Notes: a model not told the origin generated them from the letters alone. Positions 29,532 through 44,700 are shown, numbered from the stretch's first letter. The stretch: DNA of 64,000 nucleotides from Actinernus sp. WN-2022 (GCA_030867875.1 JAOWCC010000750.1:79092-143091); one strand, 5' to 3'. Translations and numbers: made by a program.

Positions 29532-32500
29532 AATGATGAATCAGGAATCAGGAATCAGGAATGATGAATCAGGAATCAGGAATCAGGAATGATGAATCAG
29601 GAATGATGAATGACGAATCAGGAATGATGAATGATGAATCAGGAATGATGAATGATGAATGATGAATCAGGAATCAGGAATGATGAATCAGGAATAAGGA
29701 ATGATGAATCAGGAATGATGAATGATGTATCAGGAATCAGGAATGATGAATCAGGAAAGAGGAATGACGAATCAGGAATCAGGAATGGTGAATCATGAAT
29801 CAGGAATGATGAATCAGGAATCAGGAATAATGAAACAGGAATCAGGAATGATGAATCAGGAATGATGCATCAGGAATGATGAATCAGCAATCAGGAATGA
29901 TGAATCAGGAATCAGGAATGATGAATCAGGAATCAGCAATGATCAATCAGGAATGATGAATGATGAATCAGGAATCAGCAATGATGAATCAGGAATCAGG
30001 AATGATGAATCAGGAATGATGAATCAGGAATCAGGAATCAGGAATCAGGAGTGATTAATCAGGAATCAGGAATGATGAATCAGGAATCAGGAATGATGAA
30101 TCAGGAATGATGAATGATGAATCAGGAATGATGAATCAGGAATCAGGAATGATGAATTATGAATCAGGAATCAGCAATGATGAATCAGGAATCAGGAATG
30201 ATGAATCAGGAATGATGAATGATGAATCAGGAATGATGAATGATGAATCAGGAATGATGAATCAGGAATTAGGAATCAGGAGTGATTAATCAGGAATCAG
30301 GAATGATGAATCAAGAATCAGGAATGATGAATCAGGAATGAGGAATGATCAATCAGGAATGAGGAATGATCAATCAGGAATCAGGAATGATGAATCAGGA
30401 ATGATGAATGATGAATCAGGAATCAGGAATCAGGAATGATGAATCAGGAATGATGAATGATGAATCGGGAATGATGAATCAGGAATCAGGAATCAGGAAT
30501 GATGAATCAGGAATCAGGAATGATGAATCAGGAATGATGAATGACGAATCAGGAATCAGCAATGATGAATCAGGAATCAGGAATGATGAATCAGGAATGA
30601 TGAATCAGCAATCAGGAATCAGGAATCAGGAGTGATTAATCAGGAATCAGAATGATGAATCAGGAATCAGGATGATGAATCAGGAATCAGGAATGATGAA
30701 TCAGGAAAGAGGAATGATGAATCAGGAATCAGGAATGGTGAATCATGAATCAGGAATGATGAATCAGGAATCAGGAATGATGAATCAGGAATCAGGAATG
30801 ATGAATCAGGAATCAGGAATGATGAATCAGGAATCATGAATGATGAATCAGGAATCAGGAATGATGAATCAGGAATGGTGAATCAGGAATGATGAATCAG
30901 GAATCAGGAAGCAGGAATGATGAATCAGGAATGATGAATGATGAATCAGGAATAATGAATCAGGAATGATGAATGATGAATCAGGAATGATGAATCAGGA
31001 ATCAGGAATGATGAATTATGAATCAGGAATCAGCAATGATGAATCAGGAATCAGGAATGATCAATCAGGAATGATGAATGATGAATCAGGAATCAGGAAT
31101 GATGAATCATGAAAGAGGAATGACGAATCAGGGAATCAGGAATGGTGAATCATGAATCAGGAATGATGAATCAGGAATCAGGAATAATGAAACAGGAATC
31201 AGGAATGATGAATCAGGAATGATGCATCAGGAATGATGAATCAGCAATCAGGAATGATGAATCAGGAATCAGGAATGATGAATCAGGAATCAGCAATGAT
31301 CAATCAGGAATGATGAATGATGAATCAGGAATCAGCAATGATGAATCAGGAATCAGGAATGATGAATCAGGAATGATGAATCAGGAATCAGGAATCAGGA
31401 ATCAGGAGTGATTAATCAGGAATCAGGAATGATGAATCAGGAATCAGGAATGATGAATCAGGAATGATGAATGATGAATCAGGAATGATGAATCAGGAAT
31501 CAGGGAATGATGAATTATGAATCAGGAATCAGCAATGATGAATCAGGAATCAGGAATGATGAATCAGGAATGATGAATGATGAATCAGGAATGATGAATG
31601 ATGAATCAGGAATGATGAATTAGGGAATTAGGAATCAGGAGTGATTAATCAGGAATCAGGAATGATGAATCAAGAAATCAGGAATGATGAATCAGGAATG
31701 AGGAATGATCAATCAGGAATGAGGAATGATCAATCAGGAATCAGGAATGATGAATCAGGAATGATGAATGATGAATCAGGAATCAGGAATCAGGAATGAT
31801 GAATCAGGAATGATGAATGATGAATCGGGAATGATGAATCAGGAATCAGGAATCAGGAATGATGAATCAGGAATGATGAATGATGAATCAGGAATCAGGA
31901 ATGATGAATCAGGAATAAGGAATGATGAATCAGGAATGATGAATGATGAGTCAGGAATCAGGAATGATGAATCAGGAATGATGAATGATGAATCAGGAAT
32001 GATGAATGATGAATCAGGAATCAGCAATGATGAATCAGGAATGATGAATTATGAATCAGGAATCAGCAATGATGAATCAGGAATGATGAATGATGAATCA
32101 GGAATGATGAATGATGAATCAGGAATGATGAATCAGGAATTAGGAATCAGGAGTGATTAATCAGGAATCAGGAATGATGAATCAGGAATCAGGAATGATG
32201 AATCAGGAATGAGGAATGATCAATCAGGAATGAGGAATGATCAATCAGGAATCAGGAATGATGAATCAGGAATGATGAATGATGAATCAGGAATCAGGAA
32301 TCAGGAATGATGAATCAGGAATGATGAATGATGAATCAGGAATGATGAATCAGGAATCATGAATGATGAATCAGGAATCAGGAATGATGAATCAGGAATG
32401 GTGAATCAGGAATGATGAATCAGGAATCAGGAAGCAGGAATGATGAATCAGGAATGATGAATGATGAATCAGGAATAATGAATCAGGAATGATGAATGAT

Positions 32501-33776
32501 GAATCAGGAATGATGAATCAGGAATCAGGAATGATGAATTATGAATCAGGAATCAGCAATGATGAATCAGGAATCAGGAATGATGAATCAGGAATGATGA
32601 ATGATTAATCAGGAATCAGGAATGGTGAATCATGAATCAGGAATGATGAATCAGGAATCAGGAATAATGAAACAGGAATCAGGAAATGATGAATCAGGAA
32701 TGATGCATCAGGAATGATGAATCAGCAATCAGGAATGATGAATCAGGAATCAGAATGATGAATCAGGAATCAGCAATGATCAATCAGGAACTGATGAATG
32801 ATGAATCAGGAATCAGCAATGATGAATCAGGAATCAGGAAAGATGAATCAGGAATGATGAATCAGGAATCAGGAATCAGGAATCAGGAGTGATGAATCAG
32901 GAATCAGGAATGATGAATCAAGAATCAGGAATGATGAATCAGGAATGAGGAATGATCAATCAGGAATGAGGAATGATCAATCAGGAATCAGGAATGATGA
33001 ATCAGGAATGAGGAATGATCAATCAGGAATGATGAATGATCAATCAGGAATCAGGAATGATGAATCAGGAATCAGGAATGATGAATCAGGAATGATGAAT
33101 GATGTATCAGGAATCAGGAATGATGAATCAGGAAAGAGGAATGACGAATCAGGAATCAGGAATGGTGAATCATGAATCAGGAATCAGGAATAATGAAACA
33201 GGAATCAGGAATGATGAATCAGGAATGATGCATCAGGAATGATGAATCAGCAATCAGGAATGATGAATCAGGAATCAGCAATGATCAATCAGGAATGATG
33301 AATGATGAATCAGGAATGATGAATCAGGAATCAGGAATGATGAATGACGAATCAGGAATCAGCAATGATGAATCAGGAATCAGGAATCAGGAATGATGAA
33401 TCAGGAATGATGAATCAGCAATCAGGAATCAGGAATCAGGAGTGATTAATCAGGAATCAGGAATGATGAATCAGGAATCAGGAATGATGAATCAGGAATC
33501 AGGAATGATGAATCAGGAAAGAGGAATGATGAATCAGGAATCAGGAATGGTGAATCATGAATCAGGAATGATGAATCAGGAATCAGGAATGATGAATCAG
33601 GAATCAGGAATGATGAATCAGGAATCAGGAATGATGAATCAGGAATCATGAATGATGAATCAGGAATCAGGAATGATGAATCAGGAATGGTGAATCAGGA
33701 ATGATGAATCAGGAATCAGGAAGCAGGAATGATGAATCAGGAATGATGAATGATGAATCAGGAATAATGAATCAGT
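29532..33776 (+). repeat. Long block, about 4,242 bp, copy 2, with first register breaks
   Basis: Full-length long block that includes the 315-bp segment missing from copy 1. The measured length is 4,245 bp and not a multiple of 7, because single-base indels occur inside: missing bases near 30,650, 30,672 and 32,753, and extra bases near 31,132, 31,503, 31,623, 31,676, 32,685 and 32,791. These are the first breaks of the 7-bp register in the window. Confidence 0.85.
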
Positions 33777-35343
33777 AATGATGAATCAGGAATCAGGAAT
33801 CAGGAATGATGAATCAGGAATCAGGAATCAGAATGATGAATCAGGAATGATGAATGACGAATCAGGAATGATGAATGATGAATCAGGAATGATGAATGAT
33901 GAATGATGAATCAGGAATCAGGAATGATGAATCAGGAATAAGGAATGATGAATCAGGAATGATGAATGATGTATCAGGAATCAGGAATGATGAATCAGGA
34001 AAGAGGAATGACGAATCAGGAATCAGGAATGGTGAATCATGAATCAGGAATGATGAATCAGGAATCAGGAATAATGAAACAGGAATCAGGAATGATGAAT
34101 CAGGAATGATGCATCAGGAATGATGAATCAGCAATCAGGAATGATGAATCAGGAATCAGGAATGATGAATCAGGAATCAGCAATGATCAATCAGGAATGA
34201 TGAATGATGAATCAGGAATCAGCAATGATGAATCAGGAATCAGGAATGATGAATCAGGAATGATGAATCAGGAATCAGGAATCAGGAATCAGGAGTGATT
34301 AATCAGGAATCAGGAATGATGAATCAGGAATCAGGAATGATGAATCAGGAATGATGAATGATGAATCAGGAATGATGAATCAGGAATCAGGAATGATGAA
34401 TTATGAATCAGGAATCAGCAATGATGAATCAGGAATCAGGAAAGATGAATCAGGAATGATGAATCAGGAATCAGGAATCAGGAATCAGGAGTGATTAATC
34501 AGGAATCAGGAATGATGAATCAAGAATCAGGAATGATGAATCAGGAATGAGGAATGATCAATCAGGAATCAGGAATGATGAATCAGGAATGAGGAATGAT
34601 CAATCAGGAATGATGAATGATCAATCAGGAATCAGGAATGATGAATCAGGAATCAGGAATGATGAATCAGGAATGATGAATGATGTATCAGGAATCAGGA
34701 ATGATGAATCAGGAAAGAGGAATGACGAATCAGGAATCAGGAATGGTGAATCATGAATCAGGAATCAGGAATAATGAAACAGGAATCAGGAATGATGAAT
34801 CAGGAATGATGCATCAGGAATGATGAATCAGCAATCAGGAATGATGAATCAGGAATCAGCAATGATCAATCAGGAATGATGAATGATGAATCAGGAATGA
34901 TGAATCAGGAATCAGGAATGATGAATGACGAATCAGGAATCAGCAATGATGAATCAGGAATCAGGAATGATGAATCAGGAATGATGAATCAGCAATCAGG
35001 AATCAGGAATCAGGAGTGATTAATCAGGAATCAGGAATGATGAATCAGGAATCAGGAATGATGAATCAGGAATCAGGAATGATGAATCAGGAAAGAGGAA
35101 TGATGAATCAGGAATCAGGAATGGTGAATCATGAATCAGGAATGATGAATCAGGAATCAGGAATGATGAATCAGGAATCAGGAATGATGAATCAGGAATG
35201 ATGAATCAGGAATCATGAATGATGAATCAGGAATCAGGAATGATGAATCAGGAATGGTGAATCAGGAATGATGAATCAGGAATCAGGAAGCAGGAATGAT
35301 GAATCAGGAATGATGAATGATGAATCAGGAATAATGAATCAGT
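33777..35343 (+). repeat. Short block, copy 3, lacking 812 bp
   Basis: Matches the short block, but the AATTATG segment (34,351-34,430) runs straight into the AAAGATG segment (about 34,440). In copy 2 these lie 812 bp further apart (27,727-28,630). The missing length is 116 whole units, so the deletion kept the register. One base is also missing near 33,830. Confidence 0.83.
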
Positions 35344-38300
35344 AATGATGAATCAGGAATCAGGAATCAGGAATGATGAATCAGGAATCAGGAATCAGGA
35401 ATGATGAATCAGGAATGATGAATGACGAATCAGGAATGATGAATGATGAATCAGGAATGATGAATGATGAATGATGAATCAGGAATCAGGAATGATGAAT
35501 CAGGAATAAGGAATGATGAATCAGGAATGATGAATGATGTATCAGGAATCAGGAATGATGAATCAGGAAAGAGGAATGACGAATCAGGAATCAGGAATGG
35601 TGAATCATGAATCAGGAATGATGAATCAGGAATCAGGAATAATGAAACAGGAATCAGGAATGATGAATCAGGAATGATGCATCAGGAATGATGAATCAGC
35701 AATCAGGAATCGATGAATCAGGAATCAGGAATGATGAATCAGGAATCAGCAATGATCAATCAGGAATGATGAATGATGAATCAGGAATCAGCAATGATGA
35801 ATCAGGAATCAGGAATGATGAATCAGGAATGATGAATCAGGAAACAGGAATCAGGAATCAGGAGTGATTAATCAGGAATCAGGAATGATGAATCAGGAAT
35901 CAGGAATGATGAATCAGGAATGATGAATGATGAATCAGGAATGATGAATCAGGAATCAGGAATGATGAATTATGAATCAGGAATCAGCAATGATGAATCA
36001 GGAATCAGGAATGATGAATCAGGAATGATGAATGATGAATCAGGAATGATGAATGATGAATCAGGAATGATGAATCAGGAATTAGGAATCAGGAGTGATT
36101 AATCAGGAATCAGGAATGATGAATCAAGAATCAGGAATGATGAATCAGGAATGAGGAATGATCAATCAGGAATGAGGAATGATCAATCAGGAATCAGGAA
36201 TGATGAATCAGGAATGATGAATGATGAATCAGGAATCAGGAATCAGGAATGATGAATCAGGAATGATGAATGATGAATCGGGAATGATGAATCAGGAATC
36301 AGGAATCAGGAATGATGGATCAGGAATCAGGAATGATGAATCAGGAATGATGAATGACGAATCAGGAATCAGCAATGATGAATCAGGAATCAGGAATGAT
36401 GAATCAGGAATGATGAATCAGCAATCAGGAATCAGGAATCAGGAGTGATTAATCAGGAATCAGGAATGATGAATCAGGAATCAGGAATGATGAATCAGGA
36501 ATCAGGAATGATGAATCAGGAAAGAGGAATGATGAATCAGGAATCAGGAATGGTGAATCATGAATCAGGAATGATGAATCAGGAATCAGGAATGATGAAT
36601 CAGGAATCAGGAATGATGAATCAGGAATCAGGAATGATGAATCAGGAATCATGAATGATGAATCAGGAATCAGGAATGATGAATCAGGAATGGTGAATCA
36701 GGAATGATGAATCAGGAATCAGGAAGCAGGAATGATGAATCAGGAATGATGAATGATGAATCAGGAATAATGAATCAGGAATGATGAATGATGAATCAGG
36801 AATGATGAATCAGGAATCAGGAATGATGAATTATGAATCAGGAATCAGCAATGATGAATCAGGAATCAGGAATGATCAATCAGGAATGATGAATGATGAA
36901 TCAGGAATCAGGAATGATGAATCATGAAAGAGGAATGACGAATCAGGAATCAGGAATGGTGAATCATGAATCAGGAATGATGAATCAGGAATCAGGAATA
37001 ATGAAACAGGAATCAGGAATGATGAATCAGGAATGATGCATCAGGAATGATGAATCAGCAATCAGGAATGATGAATCAGGAATCAGGAATGATGAATCAG
37101 GAATCAGCAATGATCAATCAGGAATGATGAATGATGAATCAGGAATCAGCAATGATGAATCAGGAATCAGGAATGATGAATCAGGAATGATGAATCAGGA
37201 ATCAGGAATCAGGAATCAGGAGTGATTAATCAGGAATCAGGAATGATGAATCAGGAATCAGGAATGATGAATCAGGAATGATGAATGATGAATCAGGAAT
37301 GATGAATCAGGAATCAGGAATGATGAATTATGAATCAGGAATCAGCAATGATGAATCAGGAATCAGGAATGATGAATCAGGAATGATGAATGATGAATCA
37401 GGAATGATGAATGATGAATCAGGAATGATGAATTAGGAATTAGGAATCAGGAGTGATTAATCAGGAATCAGGAATGATGAATCAAGAATCAGGAATGATG
37501 AATCAGGAATGAGGAATGATCAATCAGGAATGAGGAATGATCAATCAGGAATCAGGAATGATGAATCAGGAATGATGAATGATGAATCAGGAATCAGGAA
37601 TCAGGAATGATGAATCAGGAATGATGAATGATGAATCGGGAATGATGAATCAGGAATCAGGAATCAGGAATGATGAATCAGGAATGATGAATGATGAATC
37701 AGGAATCAGGAATGATGAATCAGGAATAAGGAATGATGAATCAGGAATGATGAATGATGAGTCAGGAATCAGGAATGATGAATCAGGAATGATGAATGAT
37801 GAATCAGGAATGATGAATGATGAATCAGGAATCAGCAATGATGAATCAGGAATGATGAATTATGAATCAGGAATCAGCAATGATGAATCAGGAATGATGA
37901 ATGATGAATCAGGAATGATGAATGATGAATCAGGAATGATGAATCAGGAATTAGGAATCAGGAGTGATTAATCAGGAATCAGGAATGATGAATCAGGAAT
38001 CAGGAATGATGAATCAGGAATGAGGAATGATCAATCAGGAATGAGGAATGATCAATCAGGAATCAGGAATGATGAATCAGGAATGATGAATGATGAATCA
38101 GGAATCAGGAATCAGGAATGATGAATCAGGAATGATGAATGATGAATCAGGAATGATGAATCAGGAATCATGAATGATGAATCAGGAATCAGGAATGATG
38201 AATCAGGAATGGTGAATCAGGAATGATGAATCAGGAATCAGGAAGCAGGAATGATGAATCAGGAATGATGAATGATGAATCAGGAATAATGAATCAGGAA

Positions 38301-39585
38301 TGATGAATGATGAATCAGGAATGATGAATCAGGAATCAGGAATGATGAATTATGAATCAGGAATCAGCAATGATGAATCAGGAATCAGGAATGATGAATC
38401 AGGAATGATGAATGATTAATCAGGAATCAGGAATGGTGAATCATGAATCAGGAATGATGAATCAGGAATCAGGAATAATGAAACAGGAATCAGGAATGAT
38501 GAATCAGGAATGATGCATCAGGAATGATGAATCAGCAATCAGGAATGATGAATCAGGAATCAGGAATGATGAATCAGGAATCAGCAATGATCAATCAGGA
38601 ATGATGAATGATGAATCAGGAATCAGCAATGATGAATCAGGAATCAGGAAAGATGAATCAGGAATGATGAATCAGGAATCAGGAATCAGGAATCAGGAGT
38701 GATGAATCAGGAATCAGGAATGATGAATCAAGAATCAGGAATGATGAATCAGGAATGAGGAATGATCAATCAGGAATGAGGAATGATCAATCAGGAATCA
38801 GGAATGATGAATCAGGAATGAGGAATGATCAATCAGGAATGATGAATGATCAATCAGGAATCAGGAATGATGATCAGGAATCAGGAATGATGAATCAGGA
38901 ATGATGAATGATGTATCAGGAATCAGGAATGATGAATCAGGAAAGAGGAATGACGAATCAGGAATCAGGAATGGTGAATCATGAATCAGGAATCAGGAAT
39001 AATGAAACAGGAATCAGGAATGATGAATCAGGAATGATGCATCAGGAATGATGAATCAGCAATCAGGAATGATGAATCAGGAATCAGCAATGATCAATCA
39101 GGAATGATGAATGATGAATCAGGAATGATGAATCAGGAATCAGGAATGATGAATGACGAATCAGGAATCAGCAATGATGAATCAGGAATCAGAATCAGGA
39201 ATGATGAATCAGGAATGATGAATCAGCAATCAGGAATCAGGAATCAGGAGTGATTAATCAGGAATCAGGAATGATGAATCAGGAATCAGAGAATGATGAA
39301 TCAGGAATCAGGAATGATGAATCAGGAAAGAGGAATGATGAATCAGAATCAGGAATGGTGAATCATGAATCAGGAATGATGAATCAGGAATCAGGAATGA
39401 TGAATCAGGAATCAGGAATGATGAATCAGGAATCAGGAATGATGAATCAGGAATCATGAATGATGAATCAGGAATCAGGAATGATGAATCAGGAATGGTG
39501 AATCAGGAATGATGAATCAGGAATCAGGAAGCAGGAATGATGAATCAGGAATTGATGAATGATGAATCAGGAATAATGAATCAGT
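35344..39585 (+). repeat. Long block, about 4,242 bp, copy 3
   Basis: Landmarks 35920, 36221, 36445, 37579 and about 38,755 follow copy 2 at a shift of about 5,811 bp. Two private substitutions, AAACAGG at about 35,841-35,847 and GATGGATC at about 36,314-36,321, are also present at mirror positions in the right arm (about 53,598 and 53,121). Indels near 35,711, 38,873, 39,191, 39,289 and 39,344 are not. Confidence 0.85.
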
Positions 39586-42500
39586 AATGATGAATCAGGA
39601 ATCAGGAATCAGGAATGATGAATCAGGAATCAGGAATCAGGAATGATGAATCAGGAATGATGAATGACGAATCAGGAATGATGAATGATGAATCAGGAAT
39701 GATGAATGATGAATGATGAATCAGGAATCAGGAATGATGAATCAGGAATAAGGAATGATGAATCAGGAATGATGAATGATGTATCAGGAATCAGGAATGA
39801 TGAATCAGGAAAGAGGAATGACGAATCAGGAATCAGGAATGGTGAATCATGAATCAGGAATGATGAATCAGGAATCAGGAATAATGAAACAGGAATCAGG
39901 AATGATGAATCAGGAATGATGCATCAGGAATGATGAATCAGCAATCAGGAATGATGAATCAGGAATCAGGAATGATGAATCAGGAATCAGCAATGATCAA
40001 TCAGGAATGATGAATGATGAATCAGGAATCAGCAATGATGAATCAGGAATCAGGAATGATATGAATCAGGAATGATGAATCAGGAATCAGGAATCAGGAA
40101 TCAGGAATGATGAATCAGGAATCAGGAATGATGAATCAGGAATGATGAATGATGAATCAGGAATGAAGAATCAGGAATCAGGAATGATGAATTATGAATC
40201 AGGAATCAGCAATGATGAATCAGGAATCAGGAATGATGAATCAGGAATGATGAATGATGAATCAGGAATGATGAATGATGAATCAGGAATGATGAATCAG
40301 GAATTAGGAATCAGGAGTGATTAATCAGGAATCAGGAATGATGAATCAAGAATCAGGAATGATGAATCAGGAATGAGGAATGATCAATCAGGAATGAGGA
40401 ATGATCAATCAGGAATCAGGAATGATGAATCAGGAATGATGAATGATGAATCAGGAATCAGGAATCAGGAATGATGAATCAGGAATGATGAATGATGAAT
40501 CGGGAATGATGAATCAGGAATCAGGAATCAGGAATGATGAATCAGGAATCAGGAATGATGAATCAGGAATGATGAATGACGAATCAGGAATCAGCAATGA
40601 TGAATCAGGAATCAGGAATGATGAATCAGGAATGATGAATCAGCAATCAGGAATCAGGAATCAGGAGTGATTAATCAGGAATCAGGAATGATGAATCAGG
40701 AATCAGGAATGATGAATCAGGAATCAGGAATGATGAATCAGGAAAGAGGAATGATGAATCAGGAATCAGGAATGGTGAATCATGAATCAGGAATGATGAA
40801 TCAGGAATCAGGAATGATGAATCAGGAATCAGGAATGATGAATCAGGAATCAGGAATGATGAATCAGGAATCAGGAATGATGAATCAGGAATCAGGAATG
40901 ATGAATCAGGAATGGTGAATCAGGAATGATGAATCAGGAATCAGGAAGCAGGAATGATGAATCAGGAATGATGAATGATGAATCAGGAATAATGAATCAG
41001 GAATGATGAATGATGAATCAGGAATGATGAATCAGGAATCAGGAATGTTGAATTATGAATCAGGAATCAGCAATGATGAATCAGGAATCAGGAATGATCA
41101 ATCAGGAATGATGAATGATGAATCAGGAATCAGGAATGATGAATCAGGAAAGAGGAATGACGAATCAGGAATCAGGAATGGTGAATCATGAATCAGGAAT
41201 GATGAATCAGGAATCAGGAATAATGAAACAGGAATCAGGAATGATGAATCAGGAATGATGCATCAGGAATGATGAATCAGCAATCAGGAATGATGAATCA
41301 GGAATCAGGAATGATGAATCAGGAATCAGCAATGATCAATCAGGAATGATGAATGATGAATCAGGAATCAGCAATGATGAATCAGGAATCAGGAATGATG
41401 AATCAGGAATGATGAATCAGGAATCAGGAATCAGGAATCAGGAGTGATTAATCAGGAATCAGGAATGATGAATCAGGAATCAGGAATGATGAATCAGGAA
41501 TGATGAATGATGAATCAGGAATGATGAATCAGGAATCAGGAATGATGAATTATGAATCAGGAATCAGCAATGATGAATCAGGAATCAGGAATGATGAATC
41601 AGGAATGATGAATGATGAATCAGGAATGATGAATGATGAATCAGGAATGATGAATTAGGAATTAGGAATCAGGAGTGATTAATCAGGAATCAGGAATGAT
41701 GAATCAAGAATCAGGAATGATGAATCAGGAATGAGGAATGATCAATCAGGAATGAGGAATGATCAATCAGGAATCAGGAATGATGAATCAGGAATGATGA
41801 ATGATGAATCAGGAATCAGGAATCAGGAATGATGAATCAGGAATGATGAATGATGAATCGGGAATGATGAATCAGGAATCAGGAATCAGGAATGATGAAT
41901 CAGGAATGATGAATGATGAATCAGGAATCAGGAATGATGAATCAGGAATAAGGAATGATGAATCAGGAATGATGAAATGATGAGTCAGGAATCAGGAATG
42001 ATGAATCAGGAATGATGAATGATGAATCAGGAATGATGAATGATGAATCAGGAATCAGCAATGATGAATCAGGAATGATGATTATGAATCAGGGAATCAG
42101 CAATGATGAATCAGGAATGATGAATGATGAATCAGGAATGATGAATCAGGAATCAGGAATGATGAATGATGAATCAGGAATTGATGAATCAGGAATGATG
42201 AATCAGGAATCAGGAATCAGGAGTGATTAATCAGGAATCAGGAATGATGAATCAAGAATCAGGAATGATGAATCAGGAATGAGGAATGATCAATCAGGAA
42301 TGAGGAATGATGAATCAGGAATCAGGAATGATGAATCAGGAAAGAGGAATGACGAATCAGGAATCAGGAATTGTGAATCAGGAATCAGGAATCAGGAATG
42401 ATGAATCAGGAATAAGGAATGATGAATCAGGAATGATGAATGATGAGTCAGGAATCAGGAATGATGAATCAGGAATGATGAATGATGAATCAGGAATGAT

Positions 42501-44510
42501 GAATGATGAATCAGGAATCAGGAATGATGAATGATGAATCAGGAATCAGCAATGATGAATCAGGAATGATGAATGATGAATCAGGAATGATGAATGATGA
42601 ATCAGGAATGATGAATCAGGAATCAGGAATGATGAATGATGAATCAGGAATCAGCAATGATGAATCAGGAATCAGGAATGATGAATGATGAATCAGGAAT
42701 CAGCAATGATGAATCAGGAATCAGGAATGATGAATCAGGAATGATGAATCATGAATCAGGATTGGATGAATCAGGAATGATGAATCAGGAATCAGGAATC
42801 AGGAGTGATTAATCAGGAATCAGGAATGATGAATCAAGAATCAGGAATGATGAATCAGGAATGAGGAATGATCAATCAGGAATGAGGAATGATCAATCAG
42901 GAATCAGGAATGATGTATCAGGAATCAGGAATGATGAATCAGGAATGATGAATGACGAATCAGGAATCAGGAATGGTGAATCATGAATCAGGAATCAGGA
43001 ATAATGAAACAGGAATCAGGAATGATGAATCAGGAATGATGCATCAGGAATGATGAATCAGCAATCAGGAATGATGAATCAGGAATCAGCAATGATCAAT
43101 CAGGAATGATGAATGATGAATCAGGAATCAGGAATGATGAATTATGAATCAGGAATCAGCAATGATGAATCAGGAATCAGGAATGATGAATCAGGAATGA
43201 TGAATCAGGAATCAGGAATGATGAATTATGAATAAGGAATCAGCAATGATGAATCAGGAATCAGGAATGATGAATCAGGAATGATGAATGATGAATCAGG
43301 AATCAGGAATGATGAATCAGGAAAGAGGAATGACGAATCAGGAATCAGGAATGGTGAATCATGAATCAGGAATGATGAATCAGGAATCAGGAATAATGAA
43401 ACAGGAATCAGGAATGATGAATCAGGAATGATGCATCAGAATGATGAATCAGCAATCAGGAATGATGAATCAGGAATCAGGAATGATGAATCAGGAATCA
43501 GCAATGATCAATCAGGAATGATGAATGATGAATCAGGAATCAGCAATGATGAATCAGGAATCAGGAATGATGAATCAGGAATGATGAATCAGGAATCAGG
43601 AATCAGGAATCAGGAGTGATTAATCAGGAATCAGGAATGATGAATCAAGAAATCAGGAATGATGAATCAGGAATGAGGAATGATCAATCAGAATGAGGAA
43701 TGATCAATCAGGAATCAGGAATGATGAATCAGGAATGAGGAATGATCAATCAGGAATGATGAATGATCAATCAGGAATCAGGAATGATGAATCAGGAATC
43801 AGGAATGATGAATCAGGAATGATGAATGATGTATCAGGAATCAGGAATGATGAATCAGGAAAGAGGAATGACGAATCAGGAATCAGGAATGGTGAATCAT
43901 GAATCAGGAATCAGGAATAATGAAACAGGAATCAGGAATGATGAATCAGGAATGATGCATCAGGAATGATGAATCAGCAATCAGGAATGATGAATCAGGA
44001 ATCAGCAATGATCAATCAGGAATGATGAATGATGAATCAGGAATGATGAATCAGGAATCAGGAATGATGAATGACGAATCAGGAATCAGCAATGATGAAT
44101 CAGGAATCAGGAATGATGAATCAGGAATGATGAATCAGCAATCAGGAATCAGGAATCAGGAGTGATTAATCAGGAATCAGGAATGATGAATCAGGAATCA
44201 GGAATGATGAATCAGGAATCAGGAATGATGAATCAGGAAAGAGGAATGATGAATCAGGAATCAGGAATGGTGAATCATGAATCAGGAATGATGAATCAGG
44301 AATCAGGAATGATGAATCAGGAATCAGGAATGATGAATCAGGAATCAGGAATGATGAATCAGGAATCATGAATGATGAATCAGGAATCAGGAATGATGAA
44401 TCAGGAATGGTGAATCAGGAATGATGAATCAGGAATCAGGAAGCAGGAATCAGGAAGCAGGAATGATGAATCAGGAATGATGAATGATGAATCAGGAATA
44501 ATGAATCAGT
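39586..44510 (+). repeat. Higher-order block of about 4,925 bp, diverged copy of 12,074-17,400
   Basis: The order of landmarks (40142, 40443, 40667, 41003, 42307, 42503, 43693, 44162) follows 12649, 12908, 13153, 13489, 14749, 14945, 16576 and 17066 at a shift of about 27.1-27.6 kb, with roughly 460 bp missing between about 43.3 and 43.7 kb. Private marks are GTTGAATT at about 41,046, AATGATG in place of AGTGATT at about 40,106, and a doubled AAGCAGG separated by AATCAGG at 44,441-44,460. All three reappear in the right arm. Confidence 0.82.
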
Positions 44511-44700
44511 AATGATGAATCAGGAATCAGGAATCAGGAATGATGAATCAGGAATCAGGAATCAGGGAATGATGAATCAGGAATGATGAATGACGAATCA
44601 GGAATGATGAATGATGAATCAGAATGATGAATGATGGAATGATGAATCAGAATCAGGAATGATGAATCAGGAATAAGGAATGATGAATCAGGAATGATGA

